From NCBI GenBank assembly GCA_041493345.1, contig JBGPYQ010000079.1, positions 1 to 13,876 on the forward strand: a stretch of DNA of 13,876 bases, in the 5' to 3' direction. Each line of letters opens with the position of its first letter. Positions within the stretch are counted from its first letter, which is position 1. The position numbers were made by a program, and so were the translations under genes. Source of the DNA: VBDM01 sp041493345. GTDB lineage: Bacteria > Pseudomonadota > Gammaproteobacteria > Burkholderiales > SG8-39. The notes below the pieces were generated by a model, which was not told the origin of the DNA, did no database searches, and saw nothing but the letters and a program-made list of their open reading frames with translations. Below are positions 7,651 to 13,250 of this stretch, one piece after another.

Positions 7651-8721
7651 GATACTCTTCGGGGTTATCTCTCCAGGGAAATCTACGGCGCGACACTGTT
7701 CGTGTTCCTCGCGTTCCTGGGTTTGTTTGCATTCTTCGATCTGATCAATGAGCTCGGCGACCTGGGCAGGGGGGGATACCGGATTCAGCACGTGCTGGCG
7801 TTCGTCGCGCTGTCGGTACCGAGCCACGTCTATGAGCTGTTCCCGATCGCGGTGCTGATTGGTACTCTATATGCTCTTTCGCATCTCGCCGCCAATTCCG
7901 AATACACGGTGATGCGCGCATCGGGCCTCGCGCCCTGGCGCGCGGCGACGACGCTGTTCCGCATCGGGATCGTTTTTGTCGCCGGTACGTTTGTCTTCGG
8001 CGAGCTGATCACCCCGGTCGCCGAGCGTGCGGCACGGCAGCTAAAGCTCACCGCGACCAGCTCCATTGTGGCTCAGGAATTCCATACCGGGCTCTGGGTC
8101 AAAGACGACAAACGCTTCGTGAACATTCGCGAGGTTCAACCCGACACCAACCTTGCCGACGTCAGAATATACGAGTTCGACGACCAGTACCGGCTAAGCC
8201 TGATCAGTTTCGCGCAGCGCGGGCACTACGCCGGCAAGAACACCTGGCGCCTCCACGACGTAGTGCAGACCCGATTCTCGTCCTCGGGAAGCAGCGTGCA
8301 GCGCGTCGCGGAGCTGGACTGGATTTCAGTGCTGACGCCGGATATTCTTTCGGTATTGTTCGTTTTGCCGGAGCGGATGTCGGCGTGGAATCTGTACCAG
8401 TATTCCCGGCATCTTTCGGAAAATCGCCAGAAGACCGAGCGATACGAGATCGCCATGTGGAAAAAGCTGGTCTACCCGTTTGCTTCGCTGGTGATGATGG
8501 CGCTCGCGTTGCCTTTTGCCTACATACACGCTCGCATCGGCGGACTCGGGGTGAAAGTGTTCTCGGGGATCATGCTCGGGATCGTGTTTCACATGCTGAA
8601 CAGCCTGTCCTCGCACCTTGGATTGCTGCAGAATTGGCAGCCGCTGGTGAGCGCCGCACTGCCAAGCGCAGTGTTTCTGGGCGCCGCGGCGCTGATGATG
8701 TGGTGGGTCGAAAGAAGATAA
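7648..8721 (+). CDS. lptG: LPS export ABC transporter permease LptG
   Basis: LptG is the second permease of the LptB2FG lipopolysaccharide extractor and contacts LptC through its periplasmic domain. The length of 357 residues is typical. The N-terminus reads TLRGYLSREIYGAT (3-16), followed by span 1 with the conserved FFDLINELGDLG (29-40). Further spans lie at about 57-80 and 99-122. The periplasmic jellyroll (about 125-265) carries WVKDDKRFVNIREV (150-163), a familiar stretch of this family. Three C-terminal spans follow at about 273-293, 302-322 and 333-353. It starts with TTG one base after the lptF stop, with a good GGGGAAG ribosome site, and ends with TAA. The lptF-lptG pairing and divergence from pepA make the assignment secure. 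It converges on the RDD gene across 74 bases, in which no convincing terminator was seen. Confidence 0.96.
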   Translation: MDTLRGYLSREIYGATLFVFLAFLGLFAFFDLINELGDLGRGGYRIQHVLAFVALSVPSHVYELFPIAVLIGTLYALSHLAANSEYTVMRASGLAPWRAATTLFRIGIVFVAGTFVFGELITPVAERAARQLKLTATSSIVAQEFHTGLWVKDDKRFVNIREVQPDTNLADVRIYEFDDQYRLSLISFAQRGHYAGKNTWRLHDVVQTRFSSSGSSVQRVAELDWISVLTPDILSVLFVLPERMSAWNLYQYSRHLSENRQKTERYEIAMWKKLVYPFASLVMMALALPFAYIHARIGGLGVKVFSGIMLGIVFHMLNSLSSHLGLLQNWQPLVSAALPSAVFLGAAALMMWWVERR

Positions 8722-8795
8722 GCAACCGCCCGGGGTTACCCAACCGTCCCGGAACACCTGCACGCACGCTGCAAACCACGGTCGGGCCCTCGCCC

Positions 8796-9245
8796 CTAGG
8801 CCCTGGTCCGCGAACATTCATGCAGGACGATTCGCGTACCTGCCAGCCGGTCGTGCAGAAACTGTCGATCTCGGTCAACGAGCGCCCAGAATATTCCGCC
8901 CGCCAGAAACAGCAGGGATGGCCACGCGAGCGCGTATCGCAGCAGCGCCCGGCCGACTCCGACTGGCCGACCGTCGGCGCGAATGACCCGCAATTTCCAG
9001 GTCTGCATGGGCAGCGTCTGCCCGCCCCGGCGCCAGCACGAGATGAAGTAGCATCCGATAACCAGGAACAGATAAAGCTGGAAGACGTGCCGGGTAACGC
9101 CCGCGAGCCGCCCGTTTGCCGCTCCGTAAAATGCCAGACCGGCGAAAAATGCGATGGCGAACACTACTAACAATTCGTAGAACATCGCCAGCACCCGCCG
9201 GCCGATCCCGGGAACCCGCGCCGCGACACGCGGCGGTGAATCCAT
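8796..9245 (-). CDS. RDD family membrane protein
   Basis: This is a small inner-membrane protein of the RDD family; most members have no assigned function, although some have been linked to ion transport. It has 149 residues with hydrophobic segments at about 18-40, 53-70 and 105-123. The family's Arg lies at 16-17 (GIGRR), and the C-terminal signature HDRLAGTRIV is at 131-140. The first Asp, usually found in a YD-x-LL context, is Glu here (YELLVV, E24). It lies 15 bases after the stop of the DUF3106 gene on the same strand, so it probably ends the sigma-factor operon. The ribosome site before ATG 9245 is poor, so translation may depend on the gene upstream. Family membership is clear; the biological role is unknown. 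Confidence 0.9.
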   Translation of the reverse strand: MDSPPRVAARVPGIGRRVLAMFYELLVVFAIAFFAGLAFYGAANGRLAGVTRHVFQLYLFLVIGCYFISCWRRGGQTLPMQTWKLRVIRADGRPVGVGRALLRYALAWPSLLFLAGGIFWALVDRDRQFLHDRLAGTRIVLHECSRTRA

Positions 9246-9260
9246 GTGGGGAGGATCAGA

Positions 9261-9749
9261 CTACTGTGTCGATGCCGGCGCCGCAGGGGCGGCGGCGGGC
9301 TTGGCATCTGGGGCAACGCCGGGAGTTGCCGCAACCGCCTTTCGCGGCGTACTTCCGAGCTTGCGCCGCTCCTGCTCGGGCAACCGATTGTATTCGTCCC
9401 ACTGTTGCCTGAGGGCCTGCTTCTTTTCCGGCGGCAGGGTCTCGATCTTCTTGAAGCGCTCGCGCGCGGCGCGGCGCTCCTCAGGGGTCAGCTTCACCCA
9501 GGCCTGCATGTTTTTCTGTACTCGTGCCTGCCCTTCCGGCTTCATCTTCGGATACCGCTTGGCAATACCCAGCCATTTGCGCTTGCGCACGGGCTCGAGC
9601 TTGTCCCAGTCGGCGGCAAGCGGTGCCATGATCTGCTGCTGCTCGGGCGTGAGCTCAGCCCATGTCGGAGGCTTTTTCTGCGGAGCGGCGGCGAGGGCGG
9701 AAAACGAAAAGCAGAGCCAAAGGGCTAGTGCGAGGAGCGCTTTAGCCAT
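9261..9749 (-). CDS. DUF3106 family secreted helical-repeat protein
   Basis: This is a small secreted protein of unknown function, 162 residues. A signal peptide (1-21: basic MAK, then a long Leu/Ala core ending SALAAA) sends it to the periplasm. The mature part is built from five consecutive units of exactly 18 residues (33-50, 51-68, 69-86, 87-104, 105-122) and a partial sixth, each opening with Leu or Met, any residue, Pro, then usually Glu (as in LTPE). An Ala/Pro-rich tail (about 138-162) follows. The LTPE-type motifs and high helix content recall Spy/CpxP-like periplasmic sensors, an analogy only. The frame stays open upstream to 9851, but I chose ATG 9749 because it begins a clean signal peptide and has AAGGG about eight bases upstream. 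The gene overlaps the end of the DUF3619 gene by 25 bases and precedes the RDD gene. Confidence 0.88.
   Translation of the reverse strand: MAKALLALALWLCFSFSALAAAPQKKPPTWAELTPEQQQIMAPLAADWDKLEPVRKRKWLGIAKRYPKMKPEGQARVQKNMQAWVKLTPEERRAARERFKKIETLPPEKKQALRQQWDEYNRLPEQERRKLGSTPRKAVAATPGVAPDAKPAAAPAAPASTQ
9384..9653 (-). repeat. Five tandem 18-residue repeats inside the DUF3106 protein
   Basis: The translated product has five back-to-back units of exactly 18 residues. They begin LTPEQQ, LEPVRK, MKPEGQ, LTPEER and LPPEKK; a sixth begins LPEQER and is partial. Position 1 is Leu or Met and position 3 is always Pro. Position 16 is Trp, Tyr or Ile. At DNA level the 54-base units have diverged, so this is old internal duplication or structural periodicity rather than a recent expansion. 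Confidence 0.8.
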
Positions 9750-10102
9750 GCATCGAAGCCCTTGTCCAGATATGCATCCAACGGCAGGTCGCCTGTGAGC
9801 ACTGCGGCGTCGATTTCCTCGATTTCTGCGGCAACTTGGGACTCCCGCCACTGGTTGATCACGACGAGGCCGAGGATCAGTACAGCCATGGAAAGAAGAA
9901 CGCGCGGGACGAGCGAGAAAGAGCCGCCCAACCGGCCGAAAACGTTGTCTGCCCAGGCGAGCACCGGGGCATTCGATTTGACACGCTGGCGCGTCATAGC
10001 CTCCTCGCGCGCAATTTTCAGGCGGGCAAGCTTTTCGGAGTCAAGATCGAGTCCCCGATTGAGGATTTGCTTGATTCGATAGGCGATCTGTTGTTCGCTC
10101 AT
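9725..10102 (-). CDS. DUF3619 single-helix membrane protein, candidate anti-sigma factor
   Basis: A 125-residue protein that I assign to DUF3619 from its layout, context and the C-terminal stretch GDLPLDAYLDKGFDAWLK (104-121). The N-terminal 60 residues are charged and helical with no signal peptide. One membrane span lies at about 65-83 (RVLLSMAVLILGLVV), with Arg57 and Arg67 on its N-terminal side, so the positive-inside rule puts the N-terminus in the cytoplasm. About 40 residues then lie in the periplasm. The ATG overlaps the sigma-factor stop by four bases (ATGA), with AGGGGG eight bases upstream, so the two are translationally coupled. A membrane protein with a cytoplasmic N-terminal domain coupled to an ECF-type sigma factor is the usual anti-sigma layout; that function is inferred. 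No zinc-binding HxxxCxxC motif is present. Confidence 0.88.
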   Translation of the reverse strand: MSEQQIAYRIKQILNRGLDLDSEKLARLKIAREEAMTRQRVKSNAPVLAWADNVFGRLGGSFSLVPRVLLSMAVLILGLVVINQWRESQVAAEIEEIDAAVLTGDLPLDAYLDKGFDAWLKRSSH

Positions 10103-10782
10103 AGCTTAATCCCCCTTGCTCGCAGGGCAGCGGCCAATGCGTGCGCGGCGCGGGAGCAATGGGTTTTGACGCTGCCCTGAGAGCAACCCATCACGGCTGC
10201 TGTCTCGGCGACGTCCATCTCCTCCCAGTAACGCAGCAGAAAGGCCTGGCGTTGACGCATTGGGAGTTTTTTCATTTCTTTATCAATTAATTCAACAAGT
10301 TGAAACCTTTCGACACGATCAGCAGGATTCTCCCCGAGTTTAGAGGCGTCCTCACTTTCCAAAGTTTCAAGCGGATCGCTTTCATCGTCGTCCCGGCCCG
10401 GCGAAAGCGCCGAAAGCAGAACCGTCCACAGATACCGGACTTTCTGTCGGCGGTAGAAGTCACGAATGGTATTTTGCAGAATACGCTGGAACAGCATCGG
10501 CAGCTCTTCAGAGGGCTTTGCGCCGTACTTTTCAGAGAGCTTTAGCATCGTATCCTGAACGATGTCAAGAGCGTTATCCTCGTTCCGGACCGCGAACAAC
10601 GCCTGCTTGTACGCGCGCCGTTCAACGCTGGCGAGAAATTCGGAGAGTTCGTTTCGGGAGGCCAGACGAGCGTCCTTTTTTGTCGGCCGGAGCGGCTGCT
10701 GCCTTGGTTGCCCGATAGTATCAAAAGCCCGGCGTCGATGCAGCCCGCCGGAAGGAATACTTGACCAATCAGGCGCCAGCAA
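10099..10782 (-). CDS. ECF-type RNA polymerase sigma factor
   Basis: This sigma70-family regulator would direct RNA polymerase to a set of promoters not known here. In the 227-residue frame, region 2 spans about 53-116, with ALDIVQDTMLKLSEKYG (71-87) and FQRILQNTIRDFYRRQKVR (98-116). An acidic linker (about 117-160) replaces region 3. Region 4 spans about 163-220, with LPMRQRQAFLLRYWEEMDV (173-191) and the helix-turn-helix VMGCSQGSVKTHCSRA (197-212). The coordinates use TTG 10782, which follows an in-frame TAA directly and has GGAG upstream. The first 39 residues look unlike the family. A better biological start is CTG 10665: it has AAGGA seven bases upstream, gives MASRNELSEFL, and lies downstream of an extended -10. 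I keep the longer frame because CTG starts are rare. The gene is coupled to the DUF3619 gene by a four-base overlap and diverges from ilvB. Confidence 0.92.
   Translation of the reverse strand: MLAPDWSSIPSGGLHRRRAFDTIGQPRQQPLRPTKKDARLASRNELSEFLASVERRAYKQALFAVRNEDNALDIVQDTMLKLSEKYGAKPSEELPMLFQRILQNTIRDFYRRQKVRYLWTVLLSALSPGRDDDESDPLETLESEDASKLGENPADRVERFQLVELIDKEMKKLPMRQRQAFLLRYWEEMDVAETAAVMGCSQGSVKTHCSRAAHALAAALRARGIKL
10663..10677 (-). promoter_or_regulatory. Strong ribosome site in front of a possible CTG start of the sigma factor
   Basis: On the minus strand AAGGA (10677-10673), preceded by a run of A, stands seven bases before CTG (10665-10663). Starting there gives a 188-residue protein beginning MASRNELSEFLASVERRA, which as I recall the family is where homologues begin. 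No ATG, GTG or TTG lies in frame between the TTG at 10782 and the conserved region 2. Confidence 0.45.
10715..10723 (-). promoter_or_regulatory. Possible extended -10 promoter of the sigma factor operon
   Basis: On the minus strand TGA-TACTAT (10723-10715) fits an extended -10 element (TGn followed by a four-of-six -10 hexamer). No good -35 is seen. A transcript starting near 10708 would leave out the TTG at 10782 and give a leader of about 43 bases before the CTG at 10665. An autoregulated ECF promoter elsewhere in this gap is not excluded. Confidence 0.35.
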
Positions 10783-10789
10783 TTAGGCT
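10761..10789 (+). promoter_or_regulatory. Likely ilvB promoter
   Basis: TTGACC (10761-10766, five of six to the -35 consensus) is followed after 17 bases by TAGGCT (10784-10789). The latter keeps the three most conserved -10 positions (T, A and final T). The transcript would start near 10796, about 32 bases before the ilvB ATG. No leader peptide or attenuator is visible in that short leader. Confidence 0.45.
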
Positions 10790-10794
10790 CCAAA

Positions 10795-10807
10795 GTTCTC
10801 AGAGAAC
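10795..10807. promoter_or_regulatory. Perfect 13-base palindrome at the ilvB transcript start, candidate operator
   Basis: GTTCTC-A-GAGAAC is a perfect inverted repeat with a one-base centre. It covers the start expected from the TTGACC/TAGGCT promoter and lies between the divergent sigma factor and ilvB genes. A dimeric repressor site is one reading; a small hairpin at the 5' end of the ilvB transcript is another. No regulator can be named. Confidence 0.4.
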
Positions 10808-10827
10808 AAGGCATTTCGGACATCGGC

Positions 10828-12534
10828 ATGGAAATGACTGGCGCAGAAATTGTGGTGAGGTGCCTCCAGGCGGAGGGGGTCGAGTACGTGTTCGGCTATC
10901 CGGGCGGTGCGGTGCTGTTCATCTACGACGAGCTGTTCAAGCAGGACAAGGTGAAGCACATCCTGGTCCGCCACGAGCAGGGCGCGACGCACGCCGCGGA
11001 CGGGTACTCGCGCTCGAGCGACAAGATCGGCGTGGCGCTGGTGACTTCGGGCCCGGGCGTGACTAACGCCGTGACCGGCATCGCCACGGCTTACATGGAT
11101 TCGATCCCGATGGTGATCATTACCGGGCAGGTGCCGACTCACGCGATCGGCTTGGACGCTTTCCAGGAGTGCGACACGGTCGGCATTACGCGGCCCTGCG
11201 TGAAGCACAATTTTCTCGTGAAGAACGTCAAGGATCTCGCCGTCACGATCAAGAAGGCCTTCTACCTCGCGAAGACCGGACGGCCCGGGCCGGTGCTCGT
11301 CGACATCCCCAAGGATGTGACCAGCGCGAAGTGCACGTTTGAATACCCCGAAACCGTGACGATGCGCTCCTACAACCCGGTGGTGAAGGGGCATCCGGGG
11401 CAGATCAAGAAGGCGGTGCATCTGCTCGCCGAGGCCAAGCGTCCCATGGTCTACACCGGCGGCGGCGTAATCCTGTCGGGCGCGGCGAAGCAGCTCACCC
11501 AGCTGGTGAAGATGCTCGGCTTCCCGTGCACCAACACGTTGATGGGCCTGGGCGGCTATCCGGCGACGGATCCCCTGTTCCTCGGAATGCTCGGCATGCA
11601 CGGCACCTACGAGGCCAACATGGCGATGCAGAATTGCGACGTGCTGCTCGCCGTCGGGGCGCGCTTCGACGACCGGGTCATCGGCGACCCGGCCCATTTC
11701 GGCCAGGTGCCGCGCAAGATCATTCACATCGACATCGACCCGTCCTCGATCTCCAAGCGCGTCAAGGTCGACGTCCCGATCGTCGGCAATGTGTCCGACG
11801 TGTTGGAAGAGTTGACGCGACAACTCGAGGCGGCCAAATACGAACCGGACCAGAAGGCGCTCAGCCTCTGGTGGTCGCAGATCGGGCTGTGGAAGTCGAA
11901 GGACTGCCTGAAATATGACAAGAAAAGCAAGATTATCAAGCCGCAGTTCGTGCTCGAGAGGCTGTACGAAATCACCAGGGGCGAGGCTTTCATCACCTCC
12001 GACGTCGGCCAGCATCAGATGTGGGCGGCGCAGTTCTACAAGTTCAACAAGCCGCGCCGCTGGATCAACTCCGGGGGCCTCGGTACCATGGGCTTCGGGT
12101 TGCCGGCGGCGATGGGCGTGCAGTTTGCAAACCCCGGCGCGACGGTGGCCTGCGTCACCGGCGAGGCGAGCATACAGATGTGCATCCAGGAGCTCTCCAC
12201 TTGCAAGCAGTATCGCCTGCCGATCAAGATCGTCAACCTCAACAACAAGTACATGGGCATGGTGCGCCAGTGGCAGCAGTTCTTCCACGGCAACCGCTAC
12301 TCGGAGTCCTACATGGATGCGCTGCCCGACTTCGTCAAGCTGGCCGAGAGCTACGGCCATGTCGGCATAAAGGTGGAGCAACCCGGCGACGTCGAGCCGG
12401 CGCTGAAAGAGGCATTCAAGCGTAAGGACGACCTGGTGTTCCTGGACTTCCTTACCGACCAGACCGAGAACGTCTATCCGATGGTTCAGGGGGGCAAGGG
12501 CTTGACCGAGATGATTCTGGCCGAAGAGCTGTGA
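10828..12534 (+). CDS. ilvB: Acetolactate synthase large (catalytic) subunit
   Basis: With IlvN this ThDP-, Mg- and FAD-dependent enzyme condenses two pyruvates to acetolactate, or pyruvate with 2-oxobutyrate to acetohydroxybutyrate. This is the first common step to valine, leucine and isoleucine. The 568-residue length is typical of the IlvI-like type. The pyrimidine-binding domain (about 4-170) has the catalytic Glu50 in RHEQGATHAADGY (48-60) and GYPGGAV (23-29). The central domain (about 190-325) has ARFDDRVIGDP (278-288). The pyrophosphate domain (about 380-530) has the metal-binding motif GEASIQMCIQELSTC (445-459) through NLNNKYMGMVRQWQ (470-483). Glu446 replaces the usual Asp of GDGS; I recall the same wording in other betaproteobacterial enzymes, so loss of activity is not implied. 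The start is ATG 10828, with a second ATG two codons later and a poor Shine-Dalgarno. ilvN follows after 130 bases. Confidence 0.97.
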   Translation: MEMTGAEIVVRCLQAEGVEYVFGYPGGAVLFIYDELFKQDKVKHILVRHEQGATHAADGYSRSSDKIGVALVTSGPGVTNAVTGIATAYMDSIPMVIITGQVPTHAIGLDAFQECDTVGITRPCVKHNFLVKNVKDLAVTIKKAFYLAKTGRPGPVLVDIPKDVTSAKCTFEYPETVTMRSYNPVVKGHPGQIKKAVHLLAEAKRPMVYTGGGVILSGAAKQLTQLVKMLGFPCTNTLMGLGGYPATDPLFLGMLGMHGTYEANMAMQNCDVLLAVGARFDDRVIGDPAHFGQVPRKIIHIDIDPSSISKRVKVDVPIVGNVSDVLEELTRQLEAAKYEPDQKALSLWWSQIGLWKSKDCLKYDKKSKIIKPQFVLERLYEITRGEAFITSDVGQHQMWAAQFYKFNKPRRWINSGGLGTMGFGLPAAMGVQFANPGATVACVTGEASIQMCIQELSTCKQYRLPIKIVNLNNKYMGMVRQWQQFFHGNRYSESYMDALPDFVKLAESYGHVGIKVEQPGDVEPALKEAFKRKDDLVFLDFLTDQTENVYPMVQGGKGLTEMILAEEL

Positions 12535-12587
12535 CCGGCGCGCCCGGTCAGACGTACTCGGATTTGTTTAACGTTGGCTGAAGGGAG

Positions 12588-12648
12588 CTTGGCTCGGCGG
12601 CGCCACGAGCGCCGCGTCGAACCGGCGTGGAACACGCCGAGAGCCAGG
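12588..12648 (+). other. Bulged hairpin in the ilvB-ilvN gap
   Basis: CTTGG then CTCGGCG (12588-12599 overall) pairs with CGCCGAG (12635-12641), an unpaired AG, and CCAGG (12644-12648). That gives a 12-pair stem with one G-T pair and a two-base bulge. Inside it, CCACG (12603-12607) pairs with CGTGG (12626-12630). No T-tract follows, so it is not an intrinsic terminator. It ends eight bases before the ilvN ribosome site GAGGGA (12656-12661) and could influence ilvN translation or transcript stability. Confidence 0.4.
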
Positions 12649-12664
12649 CCTCAGCGAGGGATCG

Positions 12665-13156
12665 ATGAGACACATCATTTCCGTCATGCTCGAAAATGAA
12701 TCCGGTGCTCTTTCCAGGGTTGCGGGCCTGTTCTCGGCGCGCGGCTACAACATCGAGACGCTCACGGTGGCGCCGACCGAGGACGCCTCGCTCTCGCGCA
12801 TGACCATTGTCACCACCGGCTCCGACGACGTGGTCGAGCAGATTACGAAGCAATTGAACAAGCTGGTCGAAGTGGTCAAGGTGGTTGACCTGTCGGAGGC
12901 GGCGCACATCGAGCGCGAGTTGATGCTGATCAAGGTGCGGGCGACGGGCAAGGAGCGCGAGGAAATGAAGCGCATGTCCGACATCTTTCGCGGCCGCATC
13001 ATCGACGTCACCGAGAATACGTACACGATCGAGCTCACCGGCACGGGAGCCAAGCTCGACGGCTTCATCCAGGCGCTTGAGCCGAGCACGATACTGGAGA
13101 CGGTGCGCACCGGCGCCTCGGGCATAGGGCGCGGCGAGCGCGTTTTGAAAGTTTGA
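12665..13156 (+). CDS. ilvN: Acetolactate synthase small (regulatory) subunit
   Basis: This subunit binds IlvB, raises its activity and gives feedback inhibition by valine. The 163-residue length equals the long, IlvH-like form. The N-terminal ACT domain (about 4-78) opens HIISVMLENESGALSRVAGL (3-22) and continues RGYNIETLTVAPTED (26-40). N11, G14 and N29 are positions tied to valine sensitivity in E. coli IlvH, and all are intact, so feedback control is predicted. The C-terminal domain (about 84-155) has the family stretches LMLIKV (86-91) and FRGRIIDV (108-115). ATG 12665 has a good ribosome site, GAGGGA, three bases upstream. The gene lies between ilvB and ilvC, as expected for the ilvBNC operon. 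The 130-base gap to ilvB is unusually long for such a pair and contains a hairpin. Confidence 0.97.
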   Translation: MRHIISVMLENESGALSRVAGLFSARGYNIETLTVAPTEDASLSRMTIVTTGSDDVVEQITKQLNKLVEVVKVVDLSEAAHIERELMLIKVRATGKEREEMKRMSDIFRGRIIDVTENTYTIELTGTGAKLDGFIQALEPSTILETVRTGASGIGRGERVLKV

Positions 13157-13250
13157 AAATCGGGAGCTGGGAGCCGCGGGCCCGGGGACTGCGCTGCATC
13201 ATTCCCGGTTTCACCCTGCTTCCAAGCCGGTAGAACCAAAAGGAAACAAT

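Noticed and set aside
8730..8752. CCGGG...CCCGG inverted repeat after lptG as a terminator for the convergent genes
   Set aside because: The stem is only 5 bases with a 13-base loop and no T-tract on either strand.
9750..9851. N-terminal extension of the DUF3106 frame by 34 codons
   Set aside because: The extra residues are Arg-rich and would bury the signal peptide that begins at ATG 9749.
10783..12381. A 532-codon open frame antisense to ilvB
   Set aside because: Its translation is rich in Arg, His, Ala and Val with no domain, and it lies fully opposite a gene with every catalytic motif intact. Long antisense frames are expected in GC-rich DNA.
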